DNA from: a virus
IMG/VR virus record: IMGVR_UViG_3300009181_000382
Span: 1-22,462 of that record
DNA length: 22,462 bases
Strand: one strand, 5' to 3'
A program made the position numbers and the translations under genes. Positions 1 to 7,396 of the stretch are shown piece after piece. The notes beneath the pieces were generated by a model. The model saw nothing but the letters and a program-made list of their open reading frames with translations, was not told the origin of the DNA and did not search any database. Each line of letters starts with the position of its first letter. Within the stretch, counting starts at the first letter, position 1.

Positions 1-1
1 A

Positions 2-538
2 CGGGATGGGAACGAATGCTCCCGCTACACCCTGCTTTGCACCCAGGAAGCCATCGCGCCCCCGCCAGGGACTAATCCCGGCATTGTGGGCTGCTTCGCG
101 AACGGCACCTTTGACATCACCGCTTGGATTGACGCGAGCATTTTGGGCTTCCCGGTAGCTGCTCACACGGACGGATACATCTACTTTCATGAGAAGGGTA
201 GCACCGTTAATGGGGGCGCGCTTTCCTGGTCGCTGGAAACCGGCCTGCTGAAGATTGGCAACGGCGACACGCTCTACAAGGTCAACAGCCTGTACCCCGA
301 TTTCGCAGGCCTAATGGGCGGCGCGACCATGCGCGCCTCGGCTTACAAATACGCACAAAGCACGTCCGTTTCGACGGGACCATTCGACTTTACCTCGGCA
401 ACCGAGAAACTAGACCTGTTGGCGGGACCGCCTATTGGGAGGTTCGTCGGCTACCGGTTTTACGGGAACAGCTCCCCGGCTTTTATGCGTACCGGACTAC
501 TGACAATGGACATTGAAGATACAGGGATGGCGTTTTGA
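2..538 (+). CDS. Podovirus tail/DNA-stabilisation protein, C-terminal part (5' end outside window)
   Basis: The frame is open from the left edge and ends in TGA at 536-538, so this is the last 178 residues of a larger protein. It is rich in beta-strand-type sequence. Its end follows a pattern I associate with P22 gp10-like packaged-DNA stabilisation or tail-hub proteins of short-tailed phages: a YIYFHEKG segment, then GNGD, a YPDF motif, a long strand with YKYAQ, and TEKLDL before a GRF-type strand. Family knowledge: such proteins close the portal vertex after DNA packaging. A GTG at 86 could be mistaken for a start, but the frame is coding upstream of it. The stop overlaps the next gene by 4 nt, which suggests coupled translation. 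The family call is by pattern only. Confidence 0.65.
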   Translation, partial: RDGNECSRYTLLCTQEAIAPPPGTNPGIVGCFANGTFDITAWIDASILGFPVAAHTDGYIYFHEKGSTVNGGALSWSLETGLLKIGNGDTLYKVNSLYPDFAGLMGGATMRASAYKYAQSTSVSTGPFDFTSATEKLDLLAGPPIGRFVGYRFYGNSSPAFMRTGLLTMDIEDTGMAF

Positions 539-897
539 GTCTGTTTGCGGCCTGGGATAAGGCGAAGCCGATACTTGAGCCGGCGCTAGTTGAAACGAAG
601 GGCACCCACACGATTGATGATGTGTGCCTGATGATTGGAGCCGGTCACTTTCGGCTTTGGGCTGGAGAGAATGCCGCTGCGGTGACTGAGTTTATCCAAA
701 TGCCCCGCATGAAGATTTTGAGCGTGTTTATCTGCGGCGGCGACCTTGAGGAACTGAGGAAGATGGAAACCGAGAAACTGATCCCCTTCGCCAAAGAAAA
801 CGGCTGCACCCGCATCCTCGGGGCCGGGCGTGCGGGTTGGTCGCGTGTTCCATCTGACTGGACCCGAGGCGGCGTCTACATGCACAAGGACATCTAA
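535..897 (+). CDS. GNAT-like phage virion-region protein
   Basis: A 120-residue protein that starts at TTG within the stop codon of the preceding gene (TTGA overlap). The segments GTHTIDDV, FRLWAGENAAAVTEF, ICGGDLEEL and GAGRAGWSRV match the GNAT-fold protein commonly found beside tail genes of podoviruses; the last segment corresponds to the acetyl-CoA loop and following helix. In those phages it is thought to be a virion or assembly factor rather than a proven acetyltransferase. Usual length is 120-140 residues, so this copy is complete. A long minus-strand frame covers the same DNA but is Arg/Gly-rich and looks like a shadow. Confidence 0.7.
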   Translation: MSLFAAWDKAKPILEPALVETKGTHTIDDVCLMIGAGHFRLWAGENAAAVTEFIQMPRMKILSVFICGGDLEELRKMETEKLIPFAKENGCTRILGAGRAGWSRVPSDWTRGGVYMHKDI

Positions 898-898
898 G

Positions 899-2053
899 AT
901 GGCGGTCGGCAAGGGCGGTCAAAGCGGCAACCAGAACCAGAGCGGAAGCATGAGCGGCTCCACGTCTGGGCAGACGGACACGACGCAGAACCAGACCGGC
1001 ACTAGCGTAACCTCGGGCACGCAGACTGGAACGCAGACCGGTTCGCAAACTGGATCGCAGTACGGCACACAGACCGGATCGCAGTACGGCACACAGACGG
1101 GCACCACGACCGCGACCCCAACCGCAGGGTTTGGATCTGTCTCTGATTTGCTTCAGGGCCTTGTGTCTGGTAACAGCGGCCTGACCCCGCAGCAGTTGGC
1201 GGCGATGGGCATCAACACTAATGCCGCTCAGAACTACGGCAACGCCTTGGATTACGGCGGCCAGGTTATGTCGCAGTATGTGGGGGATAACCACCAAGCC
1301 CACACGATTGCCAACCCCGATTATGTTGTGTCTCCCACGGCCTCGACTTACACGGACGCTTACCAAAACCCGTATTTGTCGCAAGTCGTAGACGCCACCC
1401 GCAACGATTTGACGCAGGGCTATAAGCAGGGATTAACCGAGCTTCAAGCCAAGTACGGCGGGGCGATGGGCAACGGGCGTGAGGGTGTTGCCGCTGGACA
1501 GTTGGCCGACGACTACACGCGCGCCCTTGGCAGCACGTTGGGCGGATTGCGTTCGGATGCGTTCAAGACTGCGCTTACCCCGGCGATGGCTGACGCTTCG
1601 CAGCAATATCAGGCAAACGTTCAAAACGTTGGCAACAAGCAACAGGCCCAAATGTTCAACGCTGGGCAAGAGAACGTAAACGATAACCTCTCCATGCAGG
1701 CGATCCGGGATTGGACCAACAACCTCGGGGCTAAGTACGGCGCGCAGACCGGGGCGGCAAACACTAACGCTTCGTTATCGCAGGGAGGCATTGCGAATCT
1801 CGCGGGCTTCTTGGGAAGCCAAGTTCCGGCGTTTGGTCAGTCCAACACCGGAACAAGCGCGGGCGTCAACACAGGAACTAGCGCGGGCACCTCAACCGGC
1901 ACCTCAACCGGCACGTCAACCGCCACCAATGACAGCAGCACGCAGACCACGCTTGAGAACATCTTAAAAAGCATCACCTCCGGCACCTCAAGCGGCACCA
2001 CTTCCGGCACAGGCTCAAGCTCTGGCAAGAGCGGCGGCCTTTCACTCGGGTAA
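899..2053 (+). CDS. Repeat-rich internal virion/ejection-type protein
   Basis: A 384-residue protein. I place the start at ATG 899, one base after the previous stop, because AAGGA at 886-890 lies 8 nt upstream; an in-frame ATG at 830 would overlap the preceding gene and has no such site. The N-terminus (about 1-75) is low complexity, rich in Gly, Ser, Thr and Gln, with SQYGTQTG repeats. The middle contains YQNPYLSQVVDATRNDL and a GGAMGNGREGVA stretch, then long helices with many Gln and Ala. The C-terminus returns to GTSTGTSTG repeats. The NPY...VVDAT plus G-x-R-x-G-V-A pattern occurs in internal or tail-associated proteins of podoviruses, so a role in the ejectosome or tail is inferred. No enzymatic motif is visible. 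Confidence 0.7.
   Translation: MAVGKGGQSGNQNQSGSMSGSTSGQTDTTQNQTGTSVTSGTQTGTQTGSQTGSQYGTQTGSQYGTQTGTTTATPTAGFGSVSDLLQGLVSGNSGLTPQQLAAMGINTNAAQNYGNALDYGGQVMSQYVGDNHQAHTIANPDYVVSPTASTYTDAYQNPYLSQVVDATRNDLTQGYKQGLTELQAKYGGAMGNGREGVAAGQLADDYTRALGSTLGGLRSDAFKTALTPAMADASQQYQANVQNVGNKQQAQMFNAGQENVNDNLSMQAIRDWTNNLGAKYGAQTGAANTNASLSQGGIANLAGFLGSQVPAFGQSNTGTSAGVNTGTSAGTSTGTSTGTSTATNDSSTQTTLENILKSITSGTSSGTTSGTGSSSGKSGGLSLG
1052..1099 (+). repeat. 24-bp tandem duplication encoding SQYGTQTG
   Basis: Two units, 1052-1075 and 1076-1099, differ only at the last base. They lie inside a wider TQTG-coding tract (about 1012-1110) whose other units are more diverged. The near-identity at DNA level points to a recent duplication by slippage, and the copy number may vary between relatives. 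Confidence 0.85.
1889..1924 (+). repeat. 12-bp tandem repeat encoding TSTG
   Basis: Units at 1889-1900 and 1901-1912 are identical (ACCTCAACCGGC); 1913-1924 is a third copy with two changes. They encode the Gly/Ser/Thr tail of the virion protein and mirror the repeat tract at its N-terminus. Confidence 0.8.
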
Positions 2054-2062
2054 GGTTTTCAC

Positions 2063-2377
2063 ATGGACATAAACGCACTGCTTAAAGCACTAGCAAGCGG
2101 AAGTGGCTCCCCAGGTGACCCATGGAGCCAGGCCGCGATGATTAACCCAAATTTTTGGGGCCAATCAAAAGAGGACGCGGCCAGAACATTCGCAAACCCG
2201 ACAGGCTCGCCCATGATGCCGCATTACCGTGAACTCCCCAAAAAGGAGGACGGCACATACGACGTTATGGCCATCAAGACGGGAAGTCAGGACGGCAATG
2301 GCTCCTTCGGCAAAATGGTAGGCAACGCCATCATCCCGCAGACCATGGCTGCTAAAGGAGGCGCAAGTGGCGGCTAA
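2063..2377 (+). CDS. Small virion-region protein sharing an IPQTMA motif with its neighbour
   Basis: A 104-residue protein of unknown function. ATG 2063 is preceded by TAAGG at 2051-2055, which overlaps the upstream stop codon, with 7 nt spacing. The sequence is hydrophilic, with NPNFWGQSKEDAARTF in the middle. Its C-terminus contains GNAIIPQTMAAKGG; the next protein begins MAAKGG and soon has GNILIPQTMAG, so the two proteins share a linear motif across their junction. The last codons also hold the AAAGGAGG ribosome binding site of the next gene. A role in particle assembly is inferred from position only. Confidence 0.6.
   Translation: MDINALLKALASGSGSPGDPWSQAAMINPNFWGQSKEDAARTFANPTGSPMMPHYRELPKKEDGTYDVMAIKTGSQDGNGSFGKMVGNAIIPQTMAAKGGASGG
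2354..2361 (+). promoter_or_regulatory. Ribosome binding site deciding a GTG start
   Basis: AAAGGAGG is a near-perfect Shine-Dalgarno sequence lying inside the end of the preceding gene, 5 nt before GTG 2367. It supports GTG 2367 as the start of the 395-residue protein and an 11-nt gene overlap. Confidence 0.8.
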
Positions 2378-3554
2378 AGGCGGCGACTTTGGAACCACGC
2401 TAGGCAATATCCTGATCCCGCAAACGATGGCGGGGCTGCAAAACTATGGCCTGAAGGAAAAGGCTATTGAGCAGCAACAGACTCAGGAGTCAGCCCTGGG
2501 CGCTCTCTTGCGCGGCCTACAGTCCGGGCAGAGCGGTGGCCCGCAGATGCCAATGATTGCGCAGCAGAAGCTTGCGGCACTGGCAGATCCTGAGACGGCT
2601 AAGGCTCGCGCGATTGTTAGCGTGTTCCCGGAACCGCCCAAAATCATGACCAAGAAGGATGATGAGTCGATTGTCTCGATGGGTCCGGGCGGATCTAATT
2701 TGCAGACCATTGCGCCATCCATTGCCAAGCCTGCGCCCAAGGCTGATTTAGTCACGATTAAGCCCGTGGCTGGCCCAACACGCTCCTATAACGCGGCCAC
2801 ACAGCAAGACGAAATTGAAGCGGCGCTTAAGTCCGGCGGGGTTGAAGTCCGCGAGCCCTCAACGCGTGTTGACGTGAACATGACGCCCCAGACCAAGGCG
2901 CTGACAGAGCTTTCGAGCAACGCCCTCTCAGAAGGCCGCACCAACGCTATGAGCAGCTTTGAGTCGCTCTATTCGCTTGGGCGTATGAAGCAGGCGCTAG
3001 ATGATGGCCTGAAGCCCGGTGCTTTGGCCCCAGCACAGGAGACCGTCTCGAACGTCCTTGTCGGCTTGGGCGTGGACCCCAACACGGTGAACCAGTTCTA
3101 TAACGCCAAAGCCAGTGCGGACTATGACGCTGCATCTAAAGAACTGACACGCTCAGTTATCAAGGCCTTCGGCGCGAACCCCTCCAATAGCGACCGCGAC
3201 TTTGCAGAGAAGATGGCGCCGCAGCTTAAGACGAACCCACAGGCGGCTCCTTTGCTTATTGCGCGCATCGAGGCCAAGCACAAAGGCAACATCGAGTCCT
3301 ATAGGTCGATGCTCAAGGGCCTGCAAAGCGATCCCAACGCGGGGATTGCTTTGGCGGAGCTTGGCGCAAAGCAGAACCAGTATGACGCGCTCCTTAAGGA
3401 TTTGAACGCCGGACCGCCGAAAATTCCGGGTGCGCCCACCGCACCCAAGCCAATGGCCAACGTAATTCAAAGCCTCCCGCCCGACGCCGTGAGGCAGGCG
3501 GATGGCACGTACACAAGCCCGTCCTATCCCGGAAAGATAATCAGGCCGCAGTAA
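2367..3554 (+). CDS. Ejection-type internal virion protein (395 aa)
   Basis: Starts at GTG 2367 behind a strong AAAGGAGG. After MAAKGG and the IPQTMA motif come Gln/Ala-rich helices, a Pro/Lys-rich spacer around residues 90-150, and a helical domain from about 170 to 335. That domain contains LGRMKQALDDGLKPG and AFGANPSNSDRDFAEKMAPQ, followed by a long charged helix. The C-terminus is Pro-rich and ends in a short domain with TYTSPSYPGKIIRP. Size, helical content and place between two other Ala/Gly-rich virion proteins resemble the middle ejection protein of P22- or T7-like phages. That is inference; no catalytic motif is seen. The stop shares its last base with the next ATG. Confidence 0.65.
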   Translation: MAAKGGDFGTTLGNILIPQTMAGLQNYGLKEKAIEQQQTQESALGALLRGLQSGQSGGPQMPMIAQQKLAALADPETAKARAIVSVFPEPPKIMTKKDDESIVSMGPGGSNLQTIAPSIAKPAPKADLVTIKPVAGPTRSYNAATQQDEIEAALKSGGVEVREPSTRVDVNMTPQTKALTELSSNALSEGRTNAMSSFESLYSLGRMKQALDDGLKPGALAPAQETVSNVLVGLGVDPNTVNQFYNAKASADYDAASKELTRSVIKAFGANPSNSDRDFAEKMAPQLKTNPQAAPLLIARIEAKHKGNIESYRSMLKGLQSDPNAGIALAELGAKQNQYDALLKDLNAGPPKIPGAPTAPKPMANVIQSLPPDAVRQADGTYTSPSYPGKIIRPQ

Positions 3555-5548
3555 TGCCGTTTGTAATTGAAGATGCCTTGCCCGGAACTGTAGACGCATC
3601 TCCTGACCTAAAGGATATGGCGAAGCGATACGGCGTGCCAGAAGCGCGAGGCGGGTATGTCATTGAGGACGCCGACACTCGCTCGCCTTTGGTCAAGGGC
3701 ATCAACAATGGCGCTCGCGCGGTTGAAACAACGGCGGCGCAAATTCTAAGCGCTGTAGGCGGTATGCCGGGCGATCTAAGCAACCTTGTCGGTTTTCTCG
3801 CCAGCAAGGCCGGGATTGATATGCCCAAACCTCCCCAGACCGGCGGGTTCCCCACGTCTGCGGATATTATGTCGCAATTCGAGAAAGTTGCACCCGCGTA
3901 TCAATTTGAGACGCCGCTTGGGAAGTACGCGAACAAAGCAGCCGTGGGTGCTGGTTCTGCAATGGTCTTTGGCGGTCCCACAGCCCTATCCACCCTTGCT
4001 GGTGCGGGCGGGGGCATCGGCGCGCAGGCTGGGCATGATTTATTCCCGGAAAGCCCCTTGGCGGAAGTATTGGGCGGAATTCTCGGCGGCGGTGCTGTTG
4101 GAGGTGGTTATAGCTGGTTGCGTCCGCAGCCCAGCACCGTTGCGCGAAACATCCTAAGAGACGCGCGCACTCCGCTAGATGAAGCCCAGGCGCTTCAACG
4201 TGACTCGAATGCCTTTGGCTTGGGAACGCTGACGGCTCCTGAGTCCATGAACAGCAATTATGGGCTTCAGATTCAGCGACTACTTGAGCAAGACCCGCTT
4301 GGCGTGAACACGCGCGCGGCTATGGCCGAGCGCGGCACAAACGCATCTAGGGTGTCTGGACAGCAGCTTGACAGCATATCCTCCCTCACCCCGCGCGAGG
4401 GTGCAGACGCCGTACAGGCCGGCGCTAAGGGCGCAATTGATACCCTCAAGGCTGGCCGCGAATCCGCTGGAAGCCCAGGATACAAAGCTGCGTTTGCCAG
4501 CACTCCGGTCGGCATTGACCCTGCCCCAATTTTTGCAAAGCTCAAAGAAATCGGTGATACGCAGCCCGCGATGCGCCCGGTCATGGATAAACTGGCGCGC
4601 ACGGTTATGGTCGACCGCTACGGCAGGCCAATTACCGACCTCGAAAAAATGCAAAACGGCATCAAGTTTGCGCTTGATGACATTGTTGGCAAAGCCACAA
4701 CCAGCGGGCAAGGCAAGCTTGCGTCCTCCGCAATGGACGCAAAAAAATCATTGCTTGAAGTTTTGGACACGGTTTCGCCCGAGTTCAAACAAGCCCGCCA
4801 AGCATGGGAAAGTTTGTCTCAGCCGGTCAATGATGCCGAGCGCGGACTTATTGGCGCGCTGGTCAACAATGACAAAAGCATCGGCGCGGTTAATCGCCCG
4901 CTGAGTGATTCGGCCAAGATATTCATCAATCCCAAAAACGAAACGCCGGCTGACATAACCAAGGCGGCGGCGGCAATTTCACAAGCTAATGGGGATGCCG
5001 TTCCCGCGCTGGTCAAACAATACCTCCACGACAAACTTGACGCGGCCAAAGGGGCGGTGGTCTCCGATACCTCGCGCCTTGGTGCCAAGTTCAACCAGCA
5101 GACACTTGGCGCGACCGAATTGGAGCCGCGCCAAGCCGCAAACGTAGAGGCCGCAATTCGTGCGCTACCGGATGGATCACGTATTTGGAACGGCTTTGAA
5201 CGGGTGATGGCGGTTTATCGCGCGCAGGGCAACCGCTACATGGCCGGATCACCCACGTCCTACAATAACTTTATTCGTCAAGATTTGGCCGAGCCTGGGG
5301 CGGTGTCTGCCGTTGGCAGGGCGGTATCTACCGCTGGAAGATCAATTTGGGATTCGGTGCAAAACGCGCGGCTGCGCTCGACTTACTCAATCCTCGACCG
5401 CGTTCTTTCTAGTCCCGATAGCATTGAGCAGCTTCGGGCTATTGCGCGGGAGCCGAGCCGCAGGCGGGTTCAAGTAATGGTCGGCAGCTTCATGGGTGAC
5501 GCCCCCGGGCGCATCGGAAAGGCCCAGCCAACCGCTGAGCCAGATTAG
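3554..5548 (+). CDS. Large ejection/internal virion protein (664 aa)
   Basis: ATG 3554 overlaps the preceding TAA by one base. The N-terminus repeats a short motif (PFVIEDA at 2-8, GYVIEDAD at 34-41). Residues about 130-195 are very rich in Gly and Ala, with glycine-zipper spacing (GGGIGAQAG, LGGILGGGAVGGG), the kind of segment expected to enter a membrane during DNA ejection. The rest is predicted helical, with PEFKQARQAWESL and a C-terminal YRAQGNRYMAGSP region. It is the last and largest gene of the virion block, as the gp16/gp20-type proteins of P22-like phages often are. No lytic transglycosylase motif is visible. Function is inferred from size, composition and position. Confidence 0.7.
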   Translation: MPFVIEDALPGTVDASPDLKDMAKRYGVPEARGGYVIEDADTRSPLVKGINNGARAVETTAAQILSAVGGMPGDLSNLVGFLASKAGIDMPKPPQTGGFPTSADIMSQFEKVAPAYQFETPLGKYANKAAVGAGSAMVFGGPTALSTLAGAGGGIGAQAGHDLFPESPLAEVLGGILGGGAVGGGYSWLRPQPSTVARNILRDARTPLDEAQALQRDSNAFGLGTLTAPESMNSNYGLQIQRLLEQDPLGVNTRAAMAERGTNASRVSGQQLDSISSLTPREGADAVQAGAKGAIDTLKAGRESAGSPGYKAAFASTPVGIDPAPIFAKLKEIGDTQPAMRPVMDKLARTVMVDRYGRPITDLEKMQNGIKFALDDIVGKATTSGQGKLASSAMDAKKSLLEVLDTVSPEFKQARQAWESLSQPVNDAERGLIGALVNNDKSIGAVNRPLSDSAKIFINPKNETPADITKAAAAISQANGDAVPALVKQYLHDKLDAAKGAVVSDTSRLGAKFNQQTLGATELEPRQAANVEAAIRALPDGSRIWNGFERVMAVYRAQGNRYMAGSPTSYNNFIRQDLAEPGAVSAVGRAVSTAGRSIWDSVQNARLRSTYSILDRVLSSPDSIEQLRAIAREPSRRRVQVMVGSFMGDAPGRIGKAQPTAEPD

Positions 5549-5698
5549 GCCATGAGCGCAGTAATGGAACGCCAGGGCTCCAAGCAGGCCGACAACCGCA
5601 ATCGCTGGGCCACCCATATCAAGGCCGCCCTCGCGGCTAGACGACGCGGCAAGCCACGCCCCAGCAATAAAACCAAGCATCTGGATCACGTACCACAT
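5387..5698 (-). CDS. Probable small antisense membrane protein
   Basis: A 103-residue frame on the minus strand. It has two clear hydrophobic segments, VIQMLGFIAGAWLAA (about 4-18) and AIAVVGLLGALAFHYCAHGL (about 32-51), with a further hydrophobic WLSGWLGL, then a polar tail. The hydrophobic half lies in DNA where the plus strand has no credible gene; the tail is antisense to the last 160 bases of the 664-residue virion gene. The plus-strand alternative here (5552-5740) encodes only a Lys/Arg/Pro-rich peptide. The ATG has only a weak AGG-type site, and a run of 11 G lies about 21 nt upstream on this strand. If real it could be a moron-type gene or a membrane lysis factor. Confidence 0.45.
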   Translation of the reverse strand: MWYVIQMLGFIAGAWLAASSSREGGLDMGGPAIAVVGLLGALAFHYCAHGLIWLSGWLGLSDAPGGVTHEAADHYLNPPAARLPRNSPKLLNAIGTRKNAVED

Positions 5699-5719
5699 GG
5701 GCTGAGCCTAACCCAGAAA

Positions 5720-5730
5720 CCCCCCCCCCC
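5720..5730. repeat. Homopolymer of 11 C (G on minus)
   Basis: Eleven consecutive C bases sit between the virion and lysis blocks. On the minus strand they form a G tract in the leader of the antisense membrane gene. Such tracts change length by slippage and are also a common place for sequencing error. Confidence 0.9.
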
Positions 5731-5736
5731 AAAGGA

Positions 5737-5750
5737 TTAACATAAGTTAA
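5737..5750. repeat. Small AT-rich inverted repeat
   Basis: TTAAC at 5737-5741 and GTTAA at 5746-5750 form a short palindrome with a 4-base centre in the gap between the virion block and the lysis block. It could be an operator or part of a promoter, but no clear -35/-10 pair accompanies it. Confidence 0.3.
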
Positions 5751-5821
5751 CGGCGCACCCCGACCCCAGCGGCGAACTAGGGCCGGGGCACTTCCAAGGC
5801 ACACCCTATAGGAGATGTGAC

Positions 5822-6034
5822 GTGGCTCCCGACGATAGCAGACACAACCGCCGGCAAGACGACAAAATTTCCGAGATGATGAACGACCGCATCTCCGAGT
5901 TGTCAAAGCAGCTTCAGGCGCACATCACCGATTGCTCTGCTCAGTCAAAGAAGCTGTTTTGGGCGGTCCTGGCGGTCTTGGGCTGGTTGGTTGTGCATAG
6001 CCTTCCCTTTGTCAGCAAAATGTTCCCCGGATGA
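5822..6034 (+). CDS. XhlA-like small membrane protein, holin candidate
   Basis: A 70-residue protein starting at GTG 5822, with TAGGAG at 5809-5814 seven nt upstream. Residues 1-43 are charged and helical (RISELSKQLQAHI looks like a coiled coil). Residues 44-62 (KLFWAVLAVLGWLVVHSLPF region) form a single membrane span, followed by a very short end. A cytoplasmic coiled coil followed by one C-terminal span is the layout of XhlA-type phage proteins, which help release the endolysin. Its place at the head of the lysis block fits. It overlaps the next gene by 4 nt (ATGA). Confidence is good for the gene and moderate for the role. Confidence 0.7.
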   Translation: MAPDDSRHNRRQDDKISEMMNDRISELSKQLQAHITDCSAQSKKLFWAVLAVLGWLVVHSLPFVSKMFPG

Positions 6035-7092
6035 CCCAGGCCCCGCTAAGCCGTGAGGTGATGCAAGAGGTTGTAAACGCTTTTGCTAGGGCAGAGGGCA
6101 ACAAGGCGAAGGCGTCGAAGCTACTTGGGCGCAACGTTAATACATATAAGTACCAGCTTGAACTGGCGCAGAGGGCGGGGGTGACGCCCTCGGTTGAGGT
6201 TCCCAAGGCAGAGCCTAGCAACCCGCTACAGCCGATTGTTGACGGGCTGCGGTCGGAGGTTGACCGGCTCCGGGATGAACTGAAAAAGGCTTCGCGCCCT
6301 AACTTCACCATACGCCAAGACACGCGCGGGGAGACTGATACTTACCGGGTATTAGTCATGGGTGACGCCCACGACGACCCAGCCATCCCCGACAAAAGCC
6401 GTTTCTATTGGGCTGGGAAATATTGCGCCGAGCAAAAGCATGACGTGCTTTTGAGCATTGGCGACTTCCTGAACATGAATTCTTTGTGCTTCCACATCCC
6501 CGATGAGAACTACAACGGGCGGGCCAAGGGGACATTTATTGCGGACATAGCATCCGGCAAGGAAGCATTTGCCGCTCTTAGTGCTGGGCTTGGGAATTGG
6601 AAGCCTGAGAAGCACAAGACCGTGGGCAACCACGAAAACCGGCTTTACCGCGCCGAGGACAAGGCCCCCGCATCGTGGGGCATGTACCACGCGCTTTACA
6701 ACGAAATGATGACCGACGCGGGCTTTACTTACTCGCCATATGCAGCCCCGCACCTTATCGGCGGCGTTGCCTTCACACACATCCCCCAGACGATTATGGG
6801 CAAGCCGTATTCCGGCAGGCACCTTAACTCAATCGGCAATGACGCAACCCAAGACATGGTAATCGGGCACCGGCACAGGGCGGCGAAGCATCCGTTTGCA
6901 AAGCTATTCCGCGACACAGTGACGATTGTTGACAGCGGATGCTTCCTGCCTTGGGGGCATGTGGAGGATTTTGCAGAACACACGCCGGGTCTTTGGGATT
7001 ACTGCCTGACCGATGTTCGCATCAAGGACCGCAAAATCGTTGACGTGAACTTCGTAAGCCTTCTCACGTTGGAGGAGCGGTATGCTGCCTAG
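6031..7092 (+). CDS. HTH-metallophosphoesterase fusion
   Basis: A 353-residue protein with two parts. Residues about 8-50 (NAFARAEGNKAKASKLLGRN and onward) look like a Fis-type helix-turn-helix, followed by a short coiled coil. From about 104 comes a calcineurin-like phosphoesterase domain with the full set of metal motifs: GDAH (111-114), GDFL (144-147), GNHE (199-202), a His at 250 in FTH and GHRH (279-282). These residues bind two metal ions in the family, which hydrolyses phosphodiesters or phosphomonoesters. The likely substrate is nucleic acid or a nucleotide, given the DNA-binding-type N-terminus; this is inference. Its place among lysis genes is unusual, although late phage operons do carry such genes. 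It starts at ATGA and overlaps the next gene by 11 nt. Confidence 0.85.
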   Translation: MTQAPLSREVMQEVVNAFARAEGNKAKASKLLGRNVNTYKYQLELAQRAGVTPSVEVPKAEPSNPLQPIVDGLRSEVDRLRDELKKASRPNFTIRQDTRGETDTYRVLVMGDAHDDPAIPDKSRFYWAGKYCAEQKHDVLLSIGDFLNMNSLCFHIPDENYNGRAKGTFIADIASGKEAFAALSAGLGNWKPEKHKTVGNHENRLYRAEDKAPASWGMYHALYNEMMTDAGFTYSPYAAPHLIGGVAFTHIPQTIMGKPYSGRHLNSIGNDATQDMVIGHRHRAAKHPFAKLFRDTVTIVDSGCFLPWGHVEDFAEHTPGLWDYCLTDVRIKDRKIVDVNFVSLLTLEERYAA

Positions 7093-7396
7093 CCACGTCC
7101 GCATCGGCTACGAGACTTACAAAGTCTCACCCATGCCCAAGGCCGAACGGGACATTGAGGGAGATTTTACCTCAAGCAGCCAACTAATCCGCGTGAGGAT
7201 CGGCGGCAGAAGCCCGCGCTTCATTGCAAACACCCTTCTGCATGAAATCCTGCACGGCGTCTTTTATCAGGCCGGGCTTAGGGATTCCCTGTCGCTAAAC
7301 CACGCCAAAGAAGAAGCCATTGTGAACTGTCTCGCCAATGGACTTAGCCAAGTATTCCGAGACAATCCTGATTTGGCGAAGCTGTTCAGCAAATGA
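7082..7396 (+). CDS. Small HExxH zinc metallopeptidase-like protein (minigluzincin)
   Basis: A 104-residue protein with NTLLHEILHGVFYQAGL, giving the zinc motif HEILH at residues 54-58. Glutamates in HAKEEAIV (77-78) follow about 20 residues later, the spacing expected for the third ligand in gluzincin-type or ImmA/SprT-like small peptidases. The N-terminal half is beta-rich (YETYKV, QLIRVRI), as in that fold. No signal peptide is seen, so it should act in the cytoplasm. The substrate is unknown; related proteins cut repressors or host proteins, but nothing here shows this. It is coupled to its neighbours by 11-nt and 4-nt overlaps. Confidence 0.8.
   Translation: MLPSHVRIGYETYKVSPMPKAERDIEGDFTSSSQLIRVRIGGRSPRFIANTLLHEILHGVFYQAGLRDSLSLNHAKEEAIVNCLANGLSQVFRDNPDLAKLFSK

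Noticed and set aside
728-1384. Long minus-strand frame of 218 residues
   Set aside because: Its Arg/Leu/Val-rich repeats are the complement of the Gln/Thr/Gly repeats in the virion gene. It has no domain and opposes two supported genes.
3153-3599. Minus-strand frame of 148 residues
   Set aside because: Antisense to conserved-looking ejection protein sequence; Arg/Leu-rich shadow composition.
5552-5740. Plus-strand frame of 62 residues after the large virion gene
   Set aside because: The product is Lys/Arg/Pro-rich with no hydrophobic core and ends in residues made by the C11 tract; the minus-strand frame over the same DNA has clear membrane segments.
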